A model generated the notes under the pieces. It was not told where the DNA came from, did no database searches, and was given only the letters and a program-made list of their open reading frames with translations. A stretch of 64,000 bases of DNA, taken from contig CBDCLG010000014.1 in assembly GCA_965218625.1 (NCBI GenBank), positions 62,001 through 126,000 of the forward strand, written 5' to 3'. The DNA is from Bin5 sp965218625. GTDB taxonomy: Bacteria; Chloroflexota; Anaerolineae; Caldilineales; Caldilineaceae. Each line of letters opens with the position of its first letter. The stretch's first letter is position 1. Positions 56,992 through 64,000 of this stretch are shown here, one piece after another. A program made the translations under genes and the position numbers.

Positions 56992-58770
56992 ATGACGTAT
57001 ACCGACAGTGAAATCCTGCGTCGTCTGCACCTGGGCGAGGACAGCGGCTGGGAGTTCAAACAGGTTGAGTTTAGAGGAGATCGTCCTTCGAGCCCGCGTC
57101 GCGACGATTGGGCCGATGAAATTACTGCCTTCGCCAACGCTGACGGAGGCGTTATGCTCTGCGGTGTCACCGACCAAGGCGACTTGGAGGGCATGTCGCG
57201 CGAGCAGATTGTCAACCTGGACAGACACTTGGTCGAAATCTGCAGTGACTCGATCAAGCCGTCCGTCCGCATCAGCACCGAACACCGCGAACTTGCCGGC
57301 GACAAGCTTGTCCTGCTGGTCGAAGTTCCTTCGGGCGATTCGGTGCACGAAGCGTCGGGAAAGAGCCATATACGCGTTGGCGCGTCCAAGCGCAGGATGA
57401 CGAGCGACGAGCGTCTTCGTCTGGCGCAGCGACGCGGCCAGGCGCGCTTTCGCTGGTTCGACGAACAGCCTGTGCCGGGTACCGGATTTGGGACTCTGGA
57501 GGAGGATCTTTGGAAGCCACTCTTGAGCGTCGCGGGAGCGGCGGACCCTCAATCGGCCCTGGAAAAGATGGGTTTTCTTGGGGACGATGGATCCGGAGTA
57601 ATGAGGGCCACGGTCGCCGGCCTCCTTTTGTGCAGCCGAGCTCCCCAGGAATGGCTACCCAACGCCTGTATCACTGCAACCTGCTATCGGGGCAATGACC
57701 GGACGACGGGCCAGATAGATGCGCAGACAATAACCGGGCCGCTGAGCCGGCAGATCGCCGAAGCGGTCGCCTTTGCAGTTCGTAACATGCGCGTCGCGGC
57801 GCACAAGACGCCGGCGCGGGAAGAATTGCCCCAGTATAGCGAAGAGGCCCTGTTTGAGACCATCACCAACGCCGTAGTCCACCGCGACTATTCGATCCAA
57901 GGGGCGCGGGTCCGCCTGTCCATGTTCGAGGACAGGGTGGAGATACAGTCTCCCGGAACGCTGTCGAACAATCTGACAGTTGACGATTTGGCATACCGGC
58001 AATCGACGCGCAATGAGGTCCTCGCGACGGCGCTGGGACGAATGCCAACTGGAGAGATCAGGGGTGCGGGCGGGCGACGCTACTTAATGGAACGGCGCGG
58101 CGATGGGGTGCCCATTATTCAGAGTGAAACGAGAGCGCTCAGCGGTAGGTCGCCTCATTTCGCACTTGTGGGCGGATCGGAGCTGTGCGTTACCTTGCCG
58201 GCCGCGCCACAGGAAATTGCCCCGGCGCGCGCCGTAGTCTCAGTCAATCACGCGGGCCAGCCCGTCGCCGGCGCGGCGTTGCTGGCCCTGTTCCCTAACA
58301 AGACTTGGAAACAGGTGACGACAGACAACGTAGGGCAGGCCGTCATTGCGCTGCATACCGCCAATCTGCCAATGTCAGTGTACGTGGCCGCCGAAGGCTA
58401 CTCTGCGCACGTGGAATACGAGTGGATTCCGTCTCAGGGACCGCTAGCTCTGGAACTCAGCCGGCTGCCCGGCGGCGGCGCAGTCATCTTCAAGGAAGCG
58501 ACCGGCCACGTTCCAGGGGTGACGGGTCGGCTGAATCCGATTCGCGATACGCATGACAGGACATATTTGTACGCTTCCAACATTGCGATCAACCAAGGTC
58601 AGCAGCAGCCGGTTCATTTTCTTTTGGGGGAGGCGTTGCGTCTCACCGACGCCGACGGCCGCGAGGTTTTGGTACGCATCGTCGACATCGTTGGGCGCTC
58701 CGTGCTTGTGGAGTACCGGCCGTACGCGGGGAGCGAAAAGTCGGATTCGGCCTGTCGCGTAGCGAAATGA
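56992..58770 (+). CDS. Schlafen/AlbA_2-domain ATP-binding protein with extra C-terminal beta domains
   Basis: 592 residues. GGAG lies eight bases before the ATG. Residues about 15-135 are the AlbA_2/Schlafen domain (GWEFKQVEF, EITAFANADGGVMLCGVTDQG, HIRVGASKRRM). Residues about 285-385 are the HATPase_c_4 part (ALFETITNAVVHRDYSIQGA, FEDRVEIQSPGTLSNNLT). Then come a carboxypeptidase-regulatory/Ig-like domain (NHAGQPVAGAALLALFPNKT, DNVGQAVIALHTANL) and a further beta domain (LRLTDADGREVLVRIVDIVG). The first two are known from transcriptional and defence proteins; the last two are unusual. It stands alone between the dynamin-like gene and IS debris. Confidence 0.82.
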   Translation: MTYTDSEILRRLHLGEDSGWEFKQVEFRGDRPSSPRRDDWADEITAFANADGGVMLCGVTDQGDLEGMSREQIVNLDRHLVEICSDSIKPSVRISTEHRELAGDKLVLLVEVPSGDSVHEASGKSHIRVGASKRRMTSDERLRLAQRRGQARFRWFDEQPVPGTGFGTLEEDLWKPLLSVAGAADPQSALEKMGFLGDDGSGVMRATVAGLLLCSRAPQEWLPNACITATCYRGNDRTTGQIDAQTITGPLSRQIAEAVAFAVRNMRVAAHKTPAREELPQYSEEALFETITNAVVHRDYSIQGARVRLSMFEDRVEIQSPGTLSNNLTVDDLAYRQSTRNEVLATALGRMPTGEIRGAGGRRYLMERRGDGVPIIQSETRALSGRSPHFALVGGSELCVTLPAAPQEIAPARAVVSVNHAGQPVAGAALLALFPNKTWKQVTTDNVGQAVIALHTANLPMSVYVAAEGYSAHVEYEWIPSQGPLALELSRLPGGGAVIFKEATGHVPGVTGRLNPIRDTHDRTYLYASNIAINQGQQQPVHFLLGEALRLTDADGREVLVRIVDIVGRSVLVEYRPYAGSEKSDSACRVAK

Positions 58771-58971
58771 TCGTCTGCTTAAGATTCTTGGATTTCGCGT
58801 TCCAATTGAGCTTCACAAAGGGACGCATCGAGTTTTGACGTTCATCTATTGACAACAAACCGCTTTGTCGTTTATGAAATGCCCTTTCGTTAACAACAAC
58901 GCCGTTTGATGTACACAGATGAACGACAAGAGTGGGCTCTTGTAAGCTGAGACGCCACATCGCCCCCTCAT

Positions 58972-59117
58972 TCACCTCCCCATCAACCCCTCCAGCCGCT
59001 CCTTCACCGCCGGCCACTCGCTGGTCGATGACGCTGTAGCAGACGGCATGGCGGTCGGCGCCGTCGCGGGCGATGCGGCGCTTGCGCAGCCTGGCCTCCT
59101 CAACCGCGCCAAGGCGG
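58972..59117 (-). pseudogene. C-terminal fragment of a GNAT acetyltransferase gene
   Basis: On the minus strand LGAVEEARLRKRRIARDGAD and HAVCYSVIDQ are followed, after a one-base frameshift at about 59020, by EWPAVKERLEGLMGR and a stop. This is the end of a RimJ/RimL-type acetyltransferase. The upstream part is gone; a perfect hairpin and an IS630 fragment lie in its place. Confidence 0.65.
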
Positions 59118-59122
59118 AGGAT

Positions 59123-59148
59123 GGCCCGGCGCCCCCTGGCGCCGGGCC
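59123..59148. repeat. Perfect GC hairpin at the GNAT/IS630 junction
   Basis: GGCCCGGCGCC (59123-59133), loop CCCT, GGCGCCGGGCC (59138-59148). Confidence 0.8.
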
Positions 59149-59418
59149 AAGTGTGTACAGGCTGCCGCAGCCAAACTGGGCTTCACCCTCAACGCTTTGC
59201 CTGCCTGCAGTCCCGTCCTGAACCCGATCGAAGGTCTCTGGCAATGGATACGAGAAGAGGTGACACGCAACCACTGCCACGATTCGATGCGCCACCTCTT
59301 CGACGCTTGCAAAGAGTTCATCGACCGCATCAATCGCGACTCAACCTCCCTCGTATATCGTCTTTGGCCCAAATTCGAACTCGACCCGGACTACGAAGAA
59401 CTCTTGGTCTCAAATTGA
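59149..59418 (+). pseudogene. C-terminal fragment of an IS630-family transposase
   Basis: The frame reads KCVQAAAAKLGFTLNALPAC, then SPVLNPIEGLWQWIREEV with the final catalytic Glu of IS630 DDE transposases, to the stop at 59418. The N-terminal two thirds and terminal repeats are missing, so it is dead. Confidence 0.75.
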
Positions 59419-59425
59419 ACTCACT

Positions 59426-61837
59426 CTAGTTCTGATTCGCCGGGGCAGAAGCTGCTATCTTCTCCTGCACCTCACTTTTCGCCATTCGGTAGCCGACGCG
59501 GGGCTCGGCGAAGATGTATCTTGGGTTGTTGGCGTCGTCTCCCAACTTGCGGCGCAGTCTACGAACGAAGGTGCGGACAGCGCTCTTGCTGCTGGAGGGG
59601 GCCAGGCCCCAGATCTTCTGTAACAGCTGTTCGTGGGTCAACACACGCCCGGCATTGGTTGCAAGCTCAAAGAGCAGTTTGTATTCGGTGGCGGTCAGAT
59701 GGAGCGGTCGTCCGGCCACGCTCACCCTTCGTTCGTCATAGTCGATTGTAAGGTCGCCCAGCGCGAACGGCGCTGAAGGCGTGTCCTGGACCGTCACCAG
59801 ACGCCTGCGCAAGGCCGCCCCGACCCTCGCCACCAGCTCGGTGGGTGAGAAGGGCTTGACCACGTAATCGGCGGCCCCAGATTCCAGGGCCCTGGCGATG
59901 ATCTCGTCCCGGCCGTAGGCCGACAGAAAGATGACCGGTACCGCGACAGCGCCCAGAATGCTCTTCATCAACTCGATACCGTCGCTCCCAGGCAGCATCA
60001 AGTCCAACAGGATCAGCCGGATCGGTCTCTCTTTCACCAGGCGAAAGGCCTCGTCGGGGTCGGTGGTGACAACGGGTGTGTAGCCGGCCTTCGACAGGGT
60101 ATCACGCACGTAACGGAGGGTAATCGGGTCGTCGTCCACCGCCAGAATCTGCGTCTCCTCCCGCTCCGATGGCTCTGCGTTGCCGAAGGAGCGATTGCTT
60201 TCAGCTGTCCCACTGGGCCCGGACGCACTGGTGATTGGCAGGGTGAAGGTGAAACGTGACCCCAGGCCTATGCCGTCGCTTTCGGCCCAGATGCGCCCGC
60301 CGTGGGCTTCAACGATCCCCTTGCAGATGGCAAGGCCCAGGCCGGTGTCGCCCCCTCGCTCCTCGTCGGAGATGCGGGAGAACTTGCGGAACAGCAAGGG
60401 CAGGCGCTCCGGTGAAATGCCGCGGCCCTTGTCGGCCACGGTGATCACGATGTATCGGTCATCCTGCAGCGCGTTGATCTCAATGGGGGAGGAGCCCGGC
60501 GAGCAGCGTGCGGCGTTGACGAGAAGATTGCTCAGCACCTGCACGATGCGGCGCTTGTCCGCCATCACCCAGGGCAGGTTCGGCTCCAGGTCGATGGCGA
60601 TGTTGTCGCGGCCGCCCCCGCTCAGGAAAGTGTTTCTGGCCTCGTCCACCAGCGTAGACACCATGGCAGCATCGGGCATGACCGACAGCGAGCCTGTTTC
60701 GATACGGGCCACGTCCATGAGTTCGCTGATCAGCTCCTGCATGCCTTCAGTCTGGGCTTTGATGATGCGGATGAACTGGACCATTTCGGCGGGGTCCAGG
60801 GAGGTCAGGGACTCCAGCAAGGTGTCGGCGGAGCCCTTGATGGAAGTCAGGGGCGCTCGCAGCTCGTGGCTCACCATGCCCAGGAACTCAGCCCGCATCC
60901 GCGCCGATTCCTCCAGCGGGGTCATGTCCTGGAAGGTCACCACCACCGACTCCACGTCGCCGCTCTCCAAACGTATCGGTGTGGCGTTGACGAGAACGGT
61001 GACCGACCTGCCGTCGGGGACGCTCAGGACCAGCTCCTCGGCCCGCACCGTCTGGCTATTGTTCAGAGCCTGCGACAAGGGAAAGTTGGCCAGGGATAGC
61101 TCTTGCCCGTCGGGCCAGCGGACAGTCATGACTTTGAGGAGTTCCTCGAGCGGACGGTCGGGCAGCCGCAGGGCCTGCATGATTCGACTCGCCTCCCGGT
61201 TGAACGATTCCGGTGCGCCGGTCCTGCCGTTGAAGACGACGACGCCTATCGGCGAGGTGTCGACCAGCGTCTCGAGGCTGGCCCTGGCCCGTTGTTCCTC
61301 GCGATAGCGGCGCGCATTGGCGATGACCAATGCTGCCTGGGCGGCGAACATCATCAGGGTTTCCTCGTCTTCCAGGTCGAACTCCGGCCTGTCGGCCCCC
61401 CGTGCCAGGAAGATGTTGCCCACACTCTCTCCCTGGTGCCGGATGGGGGCCGAAAGAAAGGCCGCCACCGGCAGGGGATGAAAGTCGGGCAGGCCCAACG
61501 CGGTGGCGTGGGCATGGAGGTCGGGACCTCTTAACGGCCCCGGCAGGCTTCTGAGGTGCCCGAAGAGCTGCACGTTGCCCGGCGCCGTCATGAGCCGCTG
61601 TTGATCCTCGGCCGACGTCCCGGAGCTGAAATGGTAGTCCTCCGGCAGGCCCGATTCGTTCAGGGCGATGATCGCGCCGTAGCGGGCATCGGTCAGCTCT
61701 ACCGCATTGTCCACCACCTCCTGGAGCACGTTGGTGAAATTCAGGTCTTCATTGATGCGCTGGATGGCCGCGCAGAGCATCGACATGCGCTGCCGCAGGG
61801 TATCTATCTCTTGCGCACGGGCGCCGGCTTGCTTCAT
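59426..61837 (-). CDS. Hybrid sensor kinase fused to an OmpR-type response regulator
   Basis: 803 residues from ATG 61837 (AGGGAG seven bases upstream). Order: GAF (about 25-190; NFTNVLQEVVDNAVELTDARYGA), PAS (about 195-315), HisKA (FLGMVSHELRAPLTSIKG), HATPase (NLLVNAARC, DKGRGIS, GDTGLGLAICKGIVEAHGG), receiver (RLILLDLMLPGSDG with the phospho-Asp) and winged helix (LTATEYKLLFELATNAGRVL, KSAVRTFVRRLRRKLGDD). All two-component steps, including DNA binding, are in one chain with no membrane helix, so it senses a cytosolic signal. The promoter region may hold a direct-repeat operator at 62000-62016. Confidence 0.93.
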   Translation of the reverse strand: MKQAGARAQEIDTLRQRMSMLCAAIQRINEDLNFTNVLQEVVDNAVELTDARYGAIIALNESGLPEDYHFSSGTSAEDQQRLMTAPGNVQLFGHLRSLPGPLRGPDLHAHATALGLPDFHPLPVAAFLSAPIRHQGESVGNIFLARGADRPEFDLEDEETLMMFAAQAALVIANARRYREEQRARASLETLVDTSPIGVVVFNGRTGAPESFNREASRIMQALRLPDRPLEELLKVMTVRWPDGQELSLANFPLSQALNNSQTVRAEELVLSVPDGRSVTVLVNATPIRLESGDVESVVVTFQDMTPLEESARMRAEFLGMVSHELRAPLTSIKGSADTLLESLTSLDPAEMVQFIRIIKAQTEGMQELISELMDVARIETGSLSVMPDAAMVSTLVDEARNTFLSGGGRDNIAIDLEPNLPWVMADKRRIVQVLSNLLVNAARCSPGSSPIEINALQDDRYIVITVADKGRGISPERLPLLFRKFSRISDEERGGDTGLGLAICKGIVEAHGGRIWAESDGIGLGSRFTFTLPITSASGPSGTAESNRSFGNAEPSEREETQILAVDDDPITLRYVRDTLSKAGYTPVVTTDPDEAFRLVKERPIRLILLDLMLPGSDGIELMKSILGAVAVPVIFLSAYGRDEIIARALESGAADYVVKPFSPTELVARVGAALRRRLVTVQDTPSAPFALGDLTIDYDERRVSVAGRPLHLTATEYKLLFELATNAGRVLTHEQLLQKIWGLAPSSSKSAVRTFVRRLRRKLGDDANNPRYIFAEPRVGYRMAKSEVQEKIAASAPANQN

Positions 61838-61999
61838 CTCAACACTCCCTTCTGGCATCAAACATGGACGAGGAGAGGTGCAATGTATGCACTTCGCGGG
61901 TTGCCCCAATTGGATTTAAGGTGGACCGGGTCGAATTGGTCCTCGATTGCGTCTTTTTCAGCGCGACTGACACAATAGTGCTATCAAAAATGGCCGTAT

Positions 62000-62016
62000 C
62001 GTCACTGTAACGTCAC
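62000..62016. promoter_or_regulatory. Direct repeat CGTCAC spaced by 11 bases (possible OmpR/PhoB-type box)
   Basis: CGTCAC at 62000-62005 and 62011-62016, one helical turn apart, the layout of OmpR/PhoB boxes (known from that family). It lies upstream of a gene with an OmpR-type winged helix; autoregulation is inference. Confidence 0.4.
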
Positions 62017-62041
62017 AAGGCAATGTTATACTACATTATTA

Positions 62042-63027
62042 ACCTGAATTCGGAGTAAATGAGCACCTTACAAAGCTGGTAGAATTGAAGTTCTCCAACA
62101 ACAATTCTCCAGCAAAGAAAGGTGCTCAGTGATGAGTATACTCAAACTGTTCTGTCATGTCGATGATTTCTGTCAGTGGTTGGGTACACGGGAGAATGCC
62201 AAGCTGTTAGACGTGACTCGCAAGCGAGGGCCGGCCCCGCGGTTGAGCTTGAGTGAAGTGATGACGATTTTGATTCACTTTCACCAATCGCGTTATCGTG
62301 ATTTCAAAGCCTACTATACGCAGCACGTGTGTGAGCATATGCGCAGTGAATTCCCTGCTCTGGTCAGTTACACGCGCTTTGTGGAGTTAATTCCATCAGC
62401 CCTACCCGCAATGTGTATCTATCTGCGTGTGCGCTTCGGCCAGAAGACAGGGGTGGCCTTCATCGATTCGACCCCGTTGTCTGTCTGCCACAACAGACGT
62501 ATCGTCCGCCACCGCGTCTTTGCCGAGGTGGCCAAGCGCGGCAAGAACAGCATGGGATGGTTCTATGGCTTCAAGCTCCATCTGATTGTCAATGACAAGG
62601 GTGAATTGCTGGCGGTTCAACTCACGCCTGGCAACATTGATGACCGCAAACCGGTCCCGCAAATGACCAAGAACCTATGGGGTAAGTTGGTCGGCGACCG
62701 CGGCTATCTCTCCCAAGCTCTCTTTGAACAACTCTTCGCACGCGGACTGCAATTGATTACCCCCATCCGCAAAAACATGCAGAATCGACTCGTTGTTCTC
62801 GAAGACAAGCTGCTCACGCGTAAACGCTTCGTCATTGAGACCATCGTTGACCAGCTCAAGAATATCTCACAGATTGAACACACCCGTCATCGCAGCACGA
62901 CCAACTTTATCGTCAATCTTATCGCCGGGCTGATTGCCTACACTTGGCAACCCAAGAAGCCATCTCTCCATCTCTCTGACAAAGACTTGGCTCTCTTGCC
63001 TGCCCTAATCTAACTCCGAACTCAGGT
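62042..63027. mobile_element. IS982-family insertion sequence, 986 bp, with 6-bp target duplication
   Basis: The ends are ACCTGAATTCGGAGT and (reverse complement) ACCTGAGTTCGGAGT. TTATTA repeats directly on both sides (62036-62041 and 63028-63033). An intact transposase gene fills it. Confidence 0.88.
62132..63013 (+). CDS. IS982-family transposase
   Basis: About 293 residues from ATG 62132; a GTG one codon earlier is an alternative. The DDE residues are [14 protein letters not shown] (first Asp), [14 protein letters not shown] (second Asp) and [13 protein letters not shown] (Glu). [15 protein letters not shown] is the typical turn of the family. AAAGG lies about 10 bases upstream. Apparently intact. 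Confidence 0.9.
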   Translation: MSILKLFCHVDDFCQWLGTRENAKLLDVTRKRGPAPRLSLSEVMTILIHFHQSRYRDFKAYYTQHVCEHMRSEFPALVSYTRFVELIPSALPAMCIYLRVRFGQKTGVAFIDSTPLSVCHNRRIVRHRVFAEVAKRGKNSMGWFYGFKLHLIVNDKGELLAVQLTPGNIDDRKPVPQMTKNLWGKLVGDRGYLSQALFEQLFARGLQLITPIRKNMQNRLVVLEDKLLTRKRFVIETIVDQLKNISQIEHTRHRSTTNFIVNLIAGLIAYTWQPKKPSLHLSDKDLALLPALI

Positions 63028-63155
63028 TTATTAGGCCGCTTCAAAATTTGAACAGGCTATCAATCTAACCGGTTTTCGTGACAAAACGGACCCGTCTTTG
63101 CCGGTGAGAACTTGCTGGCGAGCGTCCATTCCGCCAGCTTGAATAGGGGTTTACC

Positions 63156-63171
63156 TACTCCGAATTCAGGT
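63156..63171. repeat. Solo IS982 terminal repeat
   Basis: TACTCCGAATTCAGGT is the exact reverse complement of the left end at 62042-62057, 128 bases beyond the true right end. Confidence 0.75.
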
Positions 63172-63217
63172 TAAGTTATGTTCTGTCCTCAACGTTTGAA
63201 GAGTTGGGAGGAGGACC

Positions 63218-64000
63218 ATGAGGAATCCCATTGACAAGAGATCATCGTCGAACAAAATTCGATACGCCTTCTTGGCCCTGTTCGTCTCGTTGATCTTGAC
63301 GGGCACCGCCATCTTGTATGTTGACAAAGTTCCCGTATTTGCCCAAGAGGACACAAAGGCAATCAGCGGACTTCAGGCGGTAAGCACGCGGCCAGGTGAG
63401 CTTGACGTGTCTTGGAACGCTCCGTCTGCGACGCCCAAAGACTATCGCTTAAGTTGGGCGCGCGTCGGCGAGAGTTTCAAGACATGGACCGACACCAGCG
63501 GCAACGCTTTCCCCACGAGTCCCTCATACACGATTACCGGTTTGGATGAAGGTGTGCGCTACAAAGTGAAGGTGAGATCTCGCTATGAAGAGGACTCCCC
63601 TGGCGCTTGGAGCGGACCGATCAGGGCAGATGTCGCGTCTGCGCCAACTGCTACCCCTACGGCAACCGCTACCCAAGCACCTACCGCCACGCATACGGCA
63701 ACGCCAACTGCCACCCCTACGGCAACCGCTACCCAAGTACCTACCGCCACGCATACGGCTACGCCAACCGCTACCCCTACGGCGACCGCTACCCAAGTAC
63801 CTACCGCTACGCCAACTGCTACACATACTCCGACTATCGTGCGGCCGGCGCGCCCGCAGAACCTGCAAGCAGCGGCTACGCACAGCTCGGTCACGCTCAC
63901 CTGGGACGACCCTGGCGACAGCAGCATAACAGGTTACCAGATCCTGCGGCGCATTCCGGCAGTGGATCCGAAAGGCCAGTTCACGATTCTCTCTGAGGAC
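63218..64000 (+). CDS. Fibronectin type III secreted protein, N-terminal part (runs off right edge)
   Basis: 261 residues in the window. GGAGGAGG lies three bases before the ATG. Residues about 15-40 (YAFLALFVSLILTGTAILYV) are a signal peptide or anchor ending near VFAQ. The first Fn3 domain (VSTRPGELDVSWNAP, YTITGLDEGVRYKVKVRSRY) spans about 50-130. A Pro/Thr/Ala linker follows, encoded by three exact 60-base repeats, and a second Fn3 domain (VRPARPQNLQAAATHSSVTL) begins near 212. No stop before the edge. It is likely a cell-surface protein; the Fn3 units and the linker are typical of adhesins or of enzymes with such modules. Confidence 0.85.
   Translation, partial: MRNPIDKRSSSNKIRYAFLALFVSLILTGTAILYVDKVPVFAQEDTKAISGLQAVSTRPGELDVSWNAPSATPKDYRLSWARVGESFKTWTDTSGNAFPTSPSYTITGLDEGVRYKVKVRSRYEEDSPGAWSGPIRADVASAPTATPTATATQAPTATHTATPTATPTATATQVPTATHTATPTATPTATATQVPTATPTATHTPTIVRPARPQNLQAAATHSSVTLTWDDPGDSSITGYQILRRIPAVDPKGQFTILSED
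63641..63820 (+). repeat. Three 60-bp tandem repeats in the Fn3 gene
   Basis: The period is 60 bases (for example CTACCCCTACGGCAACCGCT recurs every 60). Each unit encodes 20 residues of the type PTATPTATATQVPTATHTAT, so copy-number change alters linker length without a frameshift. Confidence 0.85.

Overview
The window looks like a high-G+C chromosome segment of an uncultured Chloroflexota bacterium, most plausibly an Anaerolineae/Caldilineae-type lineage of the kind recovered from marine sponges. This is inference from gene content: an expanded phytanoyl-CoA dioxygenase (PhyH) family with seven members, an NHL-propeller/Yip1 membrane protein next to a DUF5696-like secreted protein, a Ycf45-type AAA/R3H ATPase next to tmk and the c-di-AMP receptor gene, a cytoplasmic-type Nuo module, and Tat/lipoprotein solute-binding proteins. 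No rRNA, tRNA or CRISPR array was seen.

Layout. 1-4.5 kb: minus-strand secreted/membrane genes (DUF5696-like fragment, NHL-Yip1, Tat lipoprotein solute-binding protein). 4.7-11.6 kb: five tandem PhyH oxygenases followed upstream by a GH127 beta-L-arabinofuranosidase, which reads as a catabolic island; one PhyH copy has lost an iron-binding His and one is frameshifted. 12.1-14.0 kb: a type II restriction-modification pair (SPPYW methyltransferase plus XhoI/PaeR7I-like endonuclease, frameshifted). 14.3-20.2 kb: housekeeping plus-strand genes (GNAT-like, AAA/R3H ATPase, tmk, c-di-AMP receptor, gmk, rhomboid) with a convergent fmdB-like gene. 20.2-24.9 kb: heterodisulfide-reductase-like Fe-S protein, MFS carrier, sucrase/ferredoxin-like protein. 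25.1-29.1 kb: an F5/8-GSDH lipoprotein, an intact IS5-family element, an iron-type ABC substrate-binding lipoprotein. 29.1-36.9 kb: Mrp ATPase, FAD oxidoreductase, a small CxxCH protein, a UPF0173 hydrolase, and nuoI-nuoCD-nuoB. 37.2-45.6 kb: accessory region with unknown proteins, an LVIVD-repeat lipoprotein, and several toxin-antitoxin-like pairs. 45.8-51.0 kb: a second sugar/PhyH module (DUF6807, two Gfo/Idh/MocA oxidoreductases, two PhyH). 51.4-59.4 kb: truncated VapBC, a RusA plus PD-(D/E)xK-HEPN operon, two membrane proteins, a GNAT, a frameshifted dynamin-like GTPase, a Schlafen/AlbA ATPase, and GNAT and IS630 debris. 59.4-64 kb: a histidine kinase fused to its response regulator, an intact IS982-family element, and the start of a fibronectin-III secreted protein.

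Several convincing sigma70-type promoters (17-18 bp spacers) and four hairpin terminators can be read directly. The most unusual non-coding signal is a family of five hairpin-forming repeats built from AGTTTTTAG/AGTTTCTAG units, each sitting immediately upstream of a start codon (mrp, UPF0173, nuoI, nuoCD, a phyH). One copy is interrupted by a 181-bp MITE whose left end is identical over 16 bp to the IS5-family element 6 kb away. Five otherwise intact-looking genes carry single-base frameshifts, mostly in or beside homopolymers, so sequence error must be excluded before calling them dead.
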